DNA of 64,000 bases from Leyella lascolaii (GTDB lineage Bacteria > Bacteroidota > Bacteroidia > Bacteroidales > Bacteroidaceae), in contig NZ_LT556038.1 in NCBI RefSeq assembly GCF_900079775.1, positions 35,483 to 99,482 of the forward strand, in the 5' to 3' direction. Position numbers and translations under genes: made by a program. Positions 54,449-61,411 of this stretch are shown one piece after another; within the stretch, counting starts at the first letter, position 1; the number at the start of each line of letters is the position of its first letter. The notes beneath the pieces were generated by a model that worked only from the letters and a program-made list of their open reading frames with translations, had not been told where the DNA came from and did no database searches.

Positions 54449-55003
54449 TCATACCAGTCTGCGCTTCACTACGGCAGGATTTCCGGCGGCAAGCGAGTCG
54501 TCAGGAATGTCGTGCACAACCACCGACCCGGCTCCGATGATGCACCGGCGTCCGATGGTGACGCCCGGACAGATGATGCATCCTCCGCCCAGCCATGTGT
54601 CCTCACCGATTGTTACGGGGAATGCAGATTCCTGACACTCGCGCCTCTCTATGTGGTCAATGGGGTGATGGGGAGTGTATATCTGACATGCCGGACCTAT
54701 CTTCACGTTGTCTCCTATGTGTATATATGCTCCGTCGAGCATCACGCAGTTGTAGTTTATGAACACATTGCTGCCTATGATGATGCCGTTGCCGTGGTCG
54801 CAGTGGAACGGCGGGCATACTGTCGACGATTCGGGTATGCCGGGTATGAGTTCCTCTATGACACTGCGGTAGCTGTCATCGTTGATTGTCATTGTCTGCA
54901 GACGTGCGCACAGCTTTTTGGCATGAATCAGACTCTCATGTATCTCACCTTTGTCAAAGCGGTACATCTCACCGCTCCTCATCTTCTCAAATTCTGTTTT
55001 CAT
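54449..55003 (-). CDS. Maltose O-acetyltransferase-like hexapeptide enzyme
   Basis: A 184-residue left-handed beta-helix acetyltransferase. The N-terminal Mac domain (EKMRSGEMYRFDKGEIHESLIHAKKLCARL) identifies the maltose/galactoside acetyltransferase group. The hexapeptide core has NCVMLDGAYIHIGDNVKIGPACQIYTPHHPID with the catalytic His region, and IGEDTWLGGGCIICPGVTIGRRCIIGAGSVV. It transfers acetyl from acetyl-CoA to a sugar hydroxyl. It is transcribed away from the 66-bp repeat array, which places a -7 box 26 bp upstream. Confidence 0.9.
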   Translation of the reverse strand: MKTEFEKMRSGEMYRFDKGEIHESLIHAKKLCARLQTMTINDDSYRSVIEELIPGIPESSTVCPPFHCDHGNGIIIGSNVFINYNCVMLDGAYIHIGDNVKIGPACQIYTPHHPIDHIERRECQESAFPVTIGEDTWLGGGCIICPGVTIGRRCIIGAGSVVVHDIPDDSLAAGNPAVVKRRLV

Positions 55004-55029
55004 AGTTATGGCATGGGTTTATTATGTGG

Positions 55030-55227
55030 CAAAGATAATGCAAACGAGCGGAAAGAGAGCTTGCTCTCAATTTCCCGAGTGCCGCTTATCTTATACAAAG
55101 ATAATGCAAACGAGCGGAAAGAAAGCTTGTTTTCAATTTCCCGAGTGCCGCTTATCTTATGCAAAGATAATGCAAACGAGTGGAAAGAAAGCTTGTTTTC
55201 AATTTCCCGAGTGCCGCTTATCTTATA
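55030..55227. repeat. 66-bp repeat array, three units, upstream of the acetyltransferase gene
   Basis: Units of exactly 66 bp start at 55030, 55096 and 55162, and a final CAAAGATA follows at 55228. All belong to the GCAAACGAGyGG subtype. Unit 1 has the hairpin GAGAGC-TT-GCTCTC. Units 2 and 3 have GAAAGC-TT-GTTTTC, a pairing kept through a G-T wobble. The box TATCTTTG on the minus strand at 55030-55037 lies 26 bp before the acetyltransferase start. Confidence 0.88.
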
Positions 55228-55235
55228 CAAAGATA

Positions 55236-55594
55236 GCGAAACTCGCCCGATTATGGATGGATTCAGGAAAAATAATGTAAACTATTGGGTTTTCAGGGAG
55301 ATACGCAGCATTATTCCGCATTTGTAAACGTGTGCTTTGAAGCTGTTTTTTGAATAGTTAAGCGGAAAAATTGCTACCTATCCGTTGCCCATTCCAGTTG
55401 TATGGAGTTGTTTGAAAATCCTTTTTGCTCCGACCATAAAGAACGCAGTTTTATCATTTTGGCTTAGCGAAGGTACTTATTTTTTTGAGATATGAAAAAT
55501 ATAGGTTCCGGAAGTCAATGGTGATAGCTTTGTCTATGTTTGACGATATTTTACATGCCGATGATTAACTCTGTCTCCGTTAATTTTGCAAACA
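55236..55594. other. Presumed left end of the mobile element and integrase promoter
   Basis: This gap lies between the chromosomal repeat array and the first integrase, so the left attachment site should be here, but I cannot place it: no tRNA end and no copy of the CTnDOT core GTAnnTTTGC is seen. TAATTTTG at 55581-55588 is a -7 box whose transcript would begin almost at the integrase start codon. Confidence 0.4.
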
Positions 55595-56830
55595 ATGGAA
55601 CAGATTATGAATCAAACAGATGTAAAGGTTTCGTTCTACCTTAAAAAGAGCGAGGCGGATGCCAAGGGAAATTGTCCCGTAATGGCACGGCTTATTGTCG
55701 GCAAGTACTCTGAAACAGCATTCAGTGTTAAGCTTCGTGTGCCACAGTCTTTGTGGTTATCTGGACGTGCCTGTGGGAAAAGCGCTGCGGCCCGAGACAT
55801 AAATAACAGGCTGGATGAAATACGTGCAGCTGCTTTCAGTATCTATGCGGAACAATCCGCAAACCGTGAAGTTGTTACTGCAGAAGAAGTAAAACACCAG
55901 CTTTTGGGAATGGCTTCGGAACAGGAAACCTTGTTAAGCTATTTCAGGCTTTTCATGAGAAATTTCGAGAAACGTGTTGGGATTAACCGGACGGAAAGCA
56001 GCTTGAACGGTTATCGAAATTCCTATGATCATCTGGTTCGTTTCTTACAGTCACAATACAAGTTGTCAGACATTCCTTTTGCAGCATTAGACCGTTCTTT
56101 CATTGAAAAATTCGATTTGCATTTGCGTACGGAATGTCATTTGGCTCCAGGAACGATTGTAAATCTTACTGTAAGGCTGAAAACAATTGTCGGAGAAGCG
56201 ATTGCGGACGGTATCATTACAGCGTTTCCTTTTGTGGGTTATGAACCGACGCATCCGCAATCGGAACAAAAATATCTTACAACAGAGGAATTGAACAGAA
56301 TCATGACCACCCCTTTGCATAGTCGCACCCTTTATCATGTACGGGATTTGTTTTTGTTTTCCTGCTATACTGGTATTCCTTATAGCGATATGTGTATGCT
56401 GACAAATGAGAATCTTTCCCTTGCTGAAGATGGCATTTGGTGGATTAGGAGTTCACGCAAGAAAACCGGTGTAGATTTTGAAATACCGCTTATGGAATTG
56501 CCGCTTCATATCATTGAAAAGTACCGGGATGTGGCTCCTGAGGGAAAGCTTCTTCCTATGTATTCCAACAGTTCGTTGAACCATTATTTGAAACAGATAG
56601 CCGTACTCTGTGGCATAGAACGCAAGCTGGTCTTCCACGTGGCCCGTCATACCTATGCGACCGAAATCACCCTTTCCCATGGTGTACCACTTGAAACGGT
56701 CAGCAAGATGTTGGGACACAGCAGAATTGGTACTACACAGCTTTATGCAAAGGTTACAGACAATAAGATAGATACAGATACAAAAGCATTGGATAAAAAA
56801 ATTGCTGAGAGGTTTTCTGTAGTTATTTGA
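55595..56830 (+). CDS. Tyrosine recombinase/integrase 1 of the mobile element
   Basis: About 411 aa. An arm-binding-type N-terminal domain (VSFYLKKSEADAKGNCPVMARL), a SAM-like core-binding domain (about 110-205), and a C-terminal catalytic domain. The His-x-x-Arg box is HVARHTYATEI (Arg351), then GHSRIGTTQLYAKV with the nucleophile Tyr384, and a Lys in RSSRKKTG. The first catalytic Arg is missing: the box reads TGIPYSDM where XerD-type enzymes have TGLRxSE. IntDOT also lacks this Arg. ATG 55595 or 55607 may be the start. It ends two bases before the second integrase. Confidence 0.9.
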   Translation: MEQIMNQTDVKVSFYLKKSEADAKGNCPVMARLIVGKYSETAFSVKLRVPQSLWLSGRACGKSAAARDINNRLDEIRAAAFSIYAEQSANREVVTAEEVKHQLLGMASEQETLLSYFRLFMRNFEKRVGINRTESSLNGYRNSYDHLVRFLQSQYKLSDIPFAALDRSFIEKFDLHLRTECHLAPGTIVNLTVRLKTIVGEAIADGIITAFPFVGYEPTHPQSEQKYLTTEELNRIMTTPLHSRTLYHVRDLFLFSCYTGIPYSDMCMLTNENLSLAEDGIWWIRSSRKKTGVDFEIPLMELPLHIIEKYRDVAPEGKLLPMYSNSSLNHYLKQIAVLCGIERKLVFHVARHTYATEITLSHGVPLETVSKMLGHSRIGTTQLYAKVTDNKIDTDTKALDKKIAERFSVVI

Positions 56831-56832
56831 TA

Positions 56833-58176
56833 ATGGCAAAAAATAGGATTATGAAAAGAAATACTGATAATATGGAAATCAAACGTCGCAGTACATTTGC
56901 GATATTGTTTTATATAAACCGTACCAAAATCCGTAAAGACGGAACATGTCAGCTGCTGTGCAAGATAAGCATAGATGCCAAATGGGAACAGATAGGAACG
57001 AAAGTGTCTGTCAATCCTGCCGTTTGGAATCCGGAAAAGGGACGGGCTGACGGCCGCAGTGAGAATGCTATTACCGTCAACCGGGCCATTGATGATCTGA
57101 CAAAAGAAATCAAGGAGCATTATAGGCGGATTAAGAACAGTCTGGGATTTATTACGGCAGAGCAGGTAAAGAATGCTGTGATGGGAGTCGGTCAGAAACC
57201 GCTAACTCTGCTGGCTCTTTTCAGAGAGCATAACGAGGAGTTCAAGAAGCGTATCGGGGTGGATCGGATAAAGGAAAGTTATGATTCCTACTTGCGCTCA
57301 TATAAGCACCTTTCTGCTTTTGTGCAGGAAAAACGTGGTATAGAGGATGTTCTTTTACGGAATCTTGATCGTGTTTTTTATGATGACTTTGAACTGTTTC
57401 TCAGGACGAACAGGAACTTAAGTCCGAAGACAGTACATGAACACCTTTATAGACTGAAGAAGATGACTATGAGGGCTGTCAGTCAGGGAACAATACGCCG
57501 CGATCCTTACTGTCGTCTTCATCCGGAATTACCCAAACGGAAAAGTCGTCATCTGAAATTGGAAGATCTGAAGACACTGCTTACAACCCCGGTCGAGAAG
57601 CCACAGCTTCAGTTTGTCCGAGACATGTTCATTTTCTCCACCTTTACCGGACTTGCCTATGCAGATTTGAAAAGACTGACTGTTAATGATATTATACAAT
57701 CTGAGGATGGTTCGTGGTGGATTCATATCCAACGTCAGAAAACAGGGACATTGTCTTCTGTACGGCTGTTGGATATTCCGTTGAAGATAATTGAAAAGTA
57801 TCGGGAACAGCGTCATGATGACAAGGTTTTCAATTTATACAAGCGTGAGTATTTCATTATGCTTACCCGTAAGTTAGGTGAGGTATACGGTTTTGAACTC
57901 ACATTCCATAAGGCGCGACACAATTTCGGAACTCATATAACTCTTTCAATGGGCATTCCAATTGAAACGGTCGGTAAAATGATGGGCCATATGCGAATTG
58001 AAACTACGCAGCTTTATGCTAAAGTCACCGACAAGAAAGTAGATGAAGACATGAAACGTCTGAAGGCAGCTGGTCTAAGCCAAACATCCGGCTTATATGA
58101 GGAGGATATTATAGTAAGGAAACAGAGACGAAAATCCCAAAGCCAGCTATCAGAAAATAAAGAAACGACCTTGTAA
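56833..58176 (+). CDS. Tyrosine recombinase/integrase 2 of the mobile element
   Basis: About 447 aa, paralogous to integrase 1 and similarly organised. Catalytic features: FHKARHNFGTHI (His-x-x-Arg), GHMRIETTQLYAKV (nucleophile Tyr), and Lys in QRQKTGT. The first Arg is again absent (TGLAYADL). A charged 40-residue tail (VRKQRRKSQSQLSENKETTL) extends past the usual end. The start codon follows the previous stop with two bases between (TGATAATG), so the pair is translationally coupled and may act as a heterodimer or serve two reactions. Its stop codon lies inside the terminator hairpin. Confidence 0.9.
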   Translation: MAKNRIMKRNTDNMEIKRRSTFAILFYINRTKIRKDGTCQLLCKISIDAKWEQIGTKVSVNPAVWNPEKGRADGRSENAITVNRAIDDLTKEIKEHYRRIKNSLGFITAEQVKNAVMGVGQKPLTLLALFREHNEEFKKRIGVDRIKESYDSYLRSYKHLSAFVQEKRGIEDVLLRNLDRVFYDDFELFLRTNRNLSPKTVHEHLYRLKKMTMRAVSQGTIRRDPYCRLHPELPKRKSRHLKLEDLKTLLTTPVEKPQLQFVRDMFIFSTFTGLAYADLKRLTVNDIIQSEDGSWWIHIQRQKTGTLSSVRLLDIPLKIIEKYREQRHDDKVFNLYKREYFIMLTRKLGEVYGFELTFHKARHNFGTHITLSMGIPIETVGKMMGHMRIETTQLYAKVTDKKVDEDMKRLKAAGLSQTSGLYEEDIIVRKQRRKSQSQLSENKETTL

Positions 58177-58191
58177 CGAGGCCGTTTCTTT
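58159..58191. terminator. Bidirectional terminator between the integrases and the HTH genes
   Basis: AAAGAAACG (58159-58167) pairs with CGTTTCTTT (58183-58191), with a further ACC/GGC near-match inside. T and A tracts flank both sides, so it can stop both convergent operons. Confidence 0.75.
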
Positions 58192-58200
58192 TGCATTGTT

Positions 58201-58512
58201 TCATACCCATCGCTGTTCTTCCCTGCATCTTTTATATGCGTCGTCAAGAACTTTCTGTATGTCTGACTCTTTGTAAAGGGCTTTTCCCTGCACAAGGTAG
58301 TAAGGTATCACACCGAGGGTCCGGTATTCCTGCAAGGTACGCCGGCTTACTTTCAACAGCTTTGAAAGTTCCTCGTCCGTGAGGAAATAATCACTGTGGA
58401 ATGCGGGTCTCGGAGCCGTCCTTATTGCGTCTATCATACGCTCCATGTTTTCCAGCCCTTTGAAAATAGTATCAATCCGCTGGTCCTTTCTGTCTATAAG
58501 ATCGTAACTCAT
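58201..58512 (-). CDS. Excisionase-like HTH protein 1
   Basis: A 103-residue MerR/HTH_17-type DNA-binding protein. The C-terminal half has the winged-helix pattern YFLTDEELSKLLKVSRRTLQEYRTLGVIPYYLVQGKALYKESDIQKVL, as in Xis2c/Xis2d of CTnDOT. The N-terminal part is a short helix (IDTIFKGLENMERMIDAI), perhaps for dimerisation. It overlaps the preceding gene by 4 bp (ATGA). It is the last of three paralogues, likely architectural factors for excision. Confidence 0.85.
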   Translation of the reverse strand: MSYDLIDRKDQRIDTIFKGLENMERMIDAIRTAPRPAFHSDYFLTDEELSKLLKVSRRTLQEYRTLGVIPYYLVQGKALYKESDIQKVLDDAYKRCREEQRWV

Positions 58513-58802
58513 GGCTTTCTTTTTTGTGGGTGATAACTTGATTCCAACATGTTTTGCACATCTTCCGGCTTGTAGAAGAACTTGTTCTTGACCCGGGTGA
58601 AAGGCAACAGCCCTTTCTCACGATATACCTGAAGCGTTCTCTTTGATATGCGGAGAATCCCGCATACCTCCTGATTGTCCATCCATTTTTTCAGTCCTGC
58701 ATCTTTGGCCGGATTGCATATACCAGTGACTTTTTTCTCTATCATGCTGAATCGGACAACCAGTTCGTCAAATGTCCGTTTGTCTATACATATAATTTCC
58801 AT
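58509..58802 (-). CDS. Excisionase-like HTH protein 2
   Basis: A 97-residue paralogue of its neighbours. The helix-turn-helix is WMDNQEVCGILRISKRTLQVYREKGLLPFTRVKNKFFYKPEDVQNML. It lies 12 bp after gene 3 and overlaps gene 1 by 4 bp, so all three are co-transcribed on the minus strand. Confidence 0.85.
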   Translation of the reverse strand: MEIICIDKRTFDELVVRFSMIEKKVTGICNPAKDAGLKKWMDNQEVCGILRISKRTLQVYREKGLLPFTRVKNKFFYKPEDVQNMLESSYHPQKRKP

Positions 58803-58814
58803 ACTGCCGTTTTG

Positions 58815-59138
58815 TTAGAATTGAATACCGAGTTCCTTTTTAATTTTTGCCGGAAGTACCTTTCCTTTCCAGCTCAGGAAGTCCTGGACTTCCGAAGCCT
58901 TGTAATAGGTACGTCCGTCAATCATGTAGTAGGTGACGAGTTTCTTCTGGCGGTAGCGTGCAAGTGTACGCTTGGTAACACCAAGGAGCTCGCACATATC
59001 CTGGTTGTCAAGCAGCTTGTCACCCTCAAGAGCGGCCGTCTGCCTGTTCATGCGGTTCAGCCTGTCATCTATCCTGTCAAACCGTTCCATTATCTGATGG
59101 AGCATCATCTGGAATGTCTCCCTGTTTATCTGTATCAT
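58815..59138 (-). CDS. Excisionase-like HTH protein 3 (first of the operon)
   Basis: A 107-residue HTH protein. The N-terminal 40 residues form an amphipathic helix (MMLHQIMERFDRIDDRLNRMNRQTAAL). The HTH part is LLDNQDMCELLGVTKRTLARYRQKKLVTYYMIDGRTYYKASEVQDFL. I start at ATG 59138; the longer open frame to 59417 runs into the DHFR-like gene and reads unlike protein. A palindrome, TGTTGCGCAACA, lies 44 bp upstream and may be an operator. Confidence 0.85.
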   Translation of the reverse strand: MIQINRETFQMMLHQIMERFDRIDDRLNRMNRQTAALEGDKLLDNQDMCELLGVTKRTLARYRQKKLVTYYMIDGRTYYKASEVQDFLSWKGKVLPAKIKKELGIQF

Positions 59139-59181
59139 AATGAATTCTGTTTTTAGTGTAATAATTCCATTTTTTACACCG

Positions 59182-59193
59182 TGTTGCGCAACA
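59182..59193. promoter_or_regulatory. Palindromic candidate operator of the HTH operon
   Basis: TGTTGCGCAACA is a perfect 12-bp palindrome located 44 bp upstream of the first HTH gene. In CTnDOT the excision operon is activated by RteC at an inverted repeat in a comparable place. The link is inference. Confidence 0.4.
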
Positions 59194-59318
59194 GGTTTCA
59201 TTATGATATAGGCCAAAACATAGACCAACGGAACATATCGCCACATAAAAGCATGACAAGTCATTGAGTAATAGGAAAATAAAAAATCAGCCCCATAAAA
59301 ATGAGACTGATGGAAGTA

Positions 59319-59363
59319 TTGCAAATGCAATATGTTGCAATGCCTTATTGCAATGTCTTGCAA
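59319..59363. repeat. Cluster of TTGCAA sites
   Basis: TTGCAA occurs at 59319, 59335, 59348 and 59358, mostly as ATTGCAAT-like palindromes, spanning the stop codon of the DHFR-like gene. A further TGCAAT lies at 59326. The spacing is irregular (16, 13, 10). It could be a binding array for an element-encoded protein. Confidence 0.5.
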
Positions 59364-59761
59364 TAAACCAGGCGACAAATTCCGTTTTTGAATGTTTTGG
59401 ATTTTACGGTTTTCCACTCTCCACGTGGCAGATGTTTTGAGACGGATTTATGGTTCGGACGAGTGGAAGGAAACAGGAAAATGATCATTTCATCTATGAG
59501 ATGATAAACTGAGAGACCACGCAAAAGTTCTATGCTTTCTTCGTCATGTATCTCGGCTTGATAAAGGATGGATGGGTCTGACATGTCTTTCTCGCACATG
59601 AAATCCACAAGCGGATAACCCGGATAGAGCCGGCGGGTACATTTGTCGCGCCCGTATGAGAATCCGTCCTTGTCGTCTCTCATCCATTGTAATAAGGGGT
59701 CGTCTTCCGCCGGAATGGAACCGTCTAATGTCATTGCTATCAGAACCTGTAACTTGGCCAT
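59345..59761 (-). CDS. RibD C-terminal/dihydrofolate-reductase-like protein, short
   Basis: A 138-residue protein that matches the RibD_C/DHFR-like fold at its beginning (KLQVLIAMTLDGSIPAEDD) and end (YHLIDEMIIFLFPSTRPNHKSVSKHLPRGEWKTVKSKTF), where the nicotinamide-cofactor site lies. It is shorter than typical members (about 170-200 aa): the central part that contains the GxxT nucleotide-binding strand appears reduced. Such genes occur in Bacteroides conjugative elements, though their role is unknown. Transcribed downstream of rteB on the same strand, behind a structured leader. Confidence 0.7.
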   Translation of the reverse strand: MAKLQVLIAMTLDGSIPAEDDPLLQWMRDDKDGFSYGRDKCTRRLYPGYPLVDFMCEKDMSDPSILYQAEIHDEESIELLRGLSVYHLIDEMIIFLFPSTRPNHKSVSKHLPRGEWKTVKSKTFKNGICRLVYCKTLQ

Positions 59762-59784
59762 ACCTTTTTTCCTCTAAATGAAAA

Positions 59785-59892
59785 GCGTGAAACTCACGCA
59801 CTATCAGGTAGAGGCTCTGGTAAGCCCATTGTAGAATCATGCATGAGCTCACGCTATAGGACATAGCATAAGCTACACGCAAAAGCCTCTAC
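59785..59892 (-). ncRNA. Structured leader upstream of the DHFR-like gene, attenuator-like
   Basis: On the minus strand a long-range stem GTAGAGGCT/AGCCTCTAC (59884-59892 with 59808-59816) encloses a region with GCTAT-gtcct-ATAGC (59853-59867). It is followed by a perfect hairpin GCGTGA-gtt-TCACGC (59785-59799) and TTTTC, which looks like an intrinsic terminator 24 bp before the ATG. A second GCGTGAG (59848-59854) inside the first structure could compete for the terminator arm. This is the layout of an attenuator or riboswitch. I recognise no known class. Confidence 0.5.
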
Positions 59893-59932
59893 AATATCAA
59901 TTTACCAGATTTCTACCTGAGACGTCTTGCGA

Positions 59933-59991
59933 CTTATGTTGTAATGTTCGGCAAGGCTTAAAGCAATGCCGATATTTTCTCCTTATGTTGT
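59933..59991. promoter_or_regulatory. Direct repeats flanking a hairpin downstream of rteB
   Basis: ACAACATAAG (minus strand) occurs at 59982-59991 and 59933-59942, 49 bp apart. Between them lies the inverted repeat TCGGCA...TGCCGA. Position just after rteB and before its presumed target gene suggests an activator-binding region. The remainder of 59762-60073 has no gene that I support. Confidence 0.45.
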
Positions 59992-60073
59992 GACTGTCAT
60001 TCCTATATTACAAGGATTTCCAATCATATGCAAATGTAGGCATTTTATTCCAAACAGAAATATGGAATGACGG

Positions 60074-61381
60074 TTATTTGTCATTCAATCCATATTTTTT
60101 CATTTTCCGATATAGTGTGGACGGATCAATATGCAGTATGCCTGCTGCTTGTTTGCGACTCCCATGGCTGGTTTTCAATGCCTGTATTATCGAGTGTTTC
60201 TCTTCCGCATCGTTTTCAGGAAAAAGATTGATTTCCTCGGTCGCCGCTTCCTGTTTGATATTCAGGTCGGCGGTTTCAATGAGCGGCTGTTTAGCCATAA
60301 GTACCGCCCTTCTTATCCTGTTATGCAGTTCCCGTACGTTCCCAGGCCAGCGGTAAGAGAGAAGCAATTGTTCCGCTTCAGAACTGAAGCCTTCTGTCGG
60401 TCTTTTCAGTTCTCCGGAAAACTTTTTTCTGAAATGATGAGCCAAAGACAGAATGTCATCGGGGCATTCATGCAAGGAAGGCAGGACAATCTCAAATTCG
60501 CATAGCCGGTGGTATAGGTCTTCCCTGAACCGTTTTTCTTGTATTGCAAGTTGGAGATCTTCATTGGTGGCGGCTACAATTCTTACATTAGCCCGCTTTT
60601 CTTTGTTACCACCTATTGGGATGTATGTGCCTTCTTGCAAAACCCGCAGCAGCATGGCTTGGACGTCCAGGGACAAGATTCCTATTTCATCCAGAAAGAG
60701 TGTTCCGCCTTTTGCCACTTCAAAATATCCGTCCTTGTTGGCGTCGGCACCGGTAAATGTTCCCTTTATGTGCCCGAAAAAGAGGGAGGGTGCAAGCTCC
60801 TTGGGTATGACTCCACAATTCACGGCGACAAACGGCATATCCTTCCGCTCTCCTATATAGTGGATACGCTGTGCAACCGATTCTTTTCCGGCACCGTTAG
60901 GACCAAGTATAAGCACAGAAATGTCAAATGGGGCGACTGTACTGACCAGATGTTCGACCTCCTGCATCTGAAGGCTGTTTCTGGGGAGCAAATCCTTGTT
61001 TTTGTCGCATATCACAGATTTGGGACGGAAAATATCTTTCAGTTGTCTTTGCAATTCGTCCATCTGTACCGGTTTTGCCAGATAGTCTTTGGCTCCCAGT
61101 TTTATGGCTTGTACAGCATCCGGTACTGAAGCATATCCGGTCATGATAATGAAAGGGATATCCATCCGTTCCTTCCGCATCCATTCGAGCAAAGATATAC
61201 CGTCCCCTTCCGGCAGGCGTACGTCGGACAGCACAAGGTCGAAACTTTCTTTCTTGAGCAGTTTTCGTGCCCCAGGTTCATCTATTGTTATCTCTGCTTC
61301 ATAACCGGATTTTTCCAACCTTTTTTTCTGTTGCCCGGCAAGCATGATGTTGTCTTCAACTATCAGTATTCTGTATTTCAT
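60074..61381 (-). CDS. rteB: RteB-like sigma-54-type response regulator
   Basis: A 435-residue NtrC-family activator. Receiver (1-120) with the phosphoacceptor Asp53 (VLSDVRLPEGDG) and Lys in YLAKPVQ. AAA+ domain (about 140-365) with Walker A GPNGAGKES, the sigma-54 contact loop as GTFTGA instead of GAFTGA, Walker B GGTLFLDEIG and the arginine-finger region RFREDLYHRL. A Fis-type HTH ends the protein (GSRKQAAGILHIDPSTLYRKMKKYGL). Domain layout and position after rteA match RteB of CTnDOT, which drives excision and transfer. It is 30 bp after rteA. Confidence 0.9.
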   Translation of the reverse strand: MKYRILIVEDNIMLAGQQKKRLEKSGYEAEITIDEPGARKLLKKESFDLVLSDVRLPEGDGISLLEWMRKERMDIPFIIMTGYASVPDAVQAIKLGAKDYLAKPVQMDELQRQLKDIFRPKSVICDKNKDLLPRNSLQMQEVEHLVSTVAPFDISVLILGPNGAGKESVAQRIHYIGERKDMPFVAVNCGVIPKELAPSLFFGHIKGTFTGADANKDGYFEVAKGGTLFLDEIGILSLDVQAMLLRVLQEGTYIPIGGNKEKRANVRIVAATNEDLQLAIQEKRFREDLYHRLCEFEIVLPSLHECPDDILSLAHHFRKKFSGELKRPTEGFSSEAEQLLLSYRWPGNVRELHNRIRRAVLMAKQPLIETADLNIKQEAATEEINLFPENDAEEKHSIIQALKTSHGSRKQAAGILHIDPSTLYRKMKKYGLNDK

Positions 61382-61411
61382 TCATGTTTTCATTTAATTA
61401 TGTCCGTCCAT

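Noticed and set aside
55236..55594. Exact attachment site of the mobile element
   Set aside because: No copy of the CTnDOT core GTAnnTTTGC and no tRNA end could be found, and the other end of the element is outside the window.
59544..59882. 112-residue minus-strand ORF over the structured leader
   Set aside because: It overlaps most of the DHFR-like gene in another frame and its start lies inside the hairpin region.
59762..60073. Sigma-54 (-24/-12) promoter downstream of rteB
   Set aside because: TTTGCA at 60028-60033 on the minus strand recalls a -12 element, but no GG lies at the required distance upstream.
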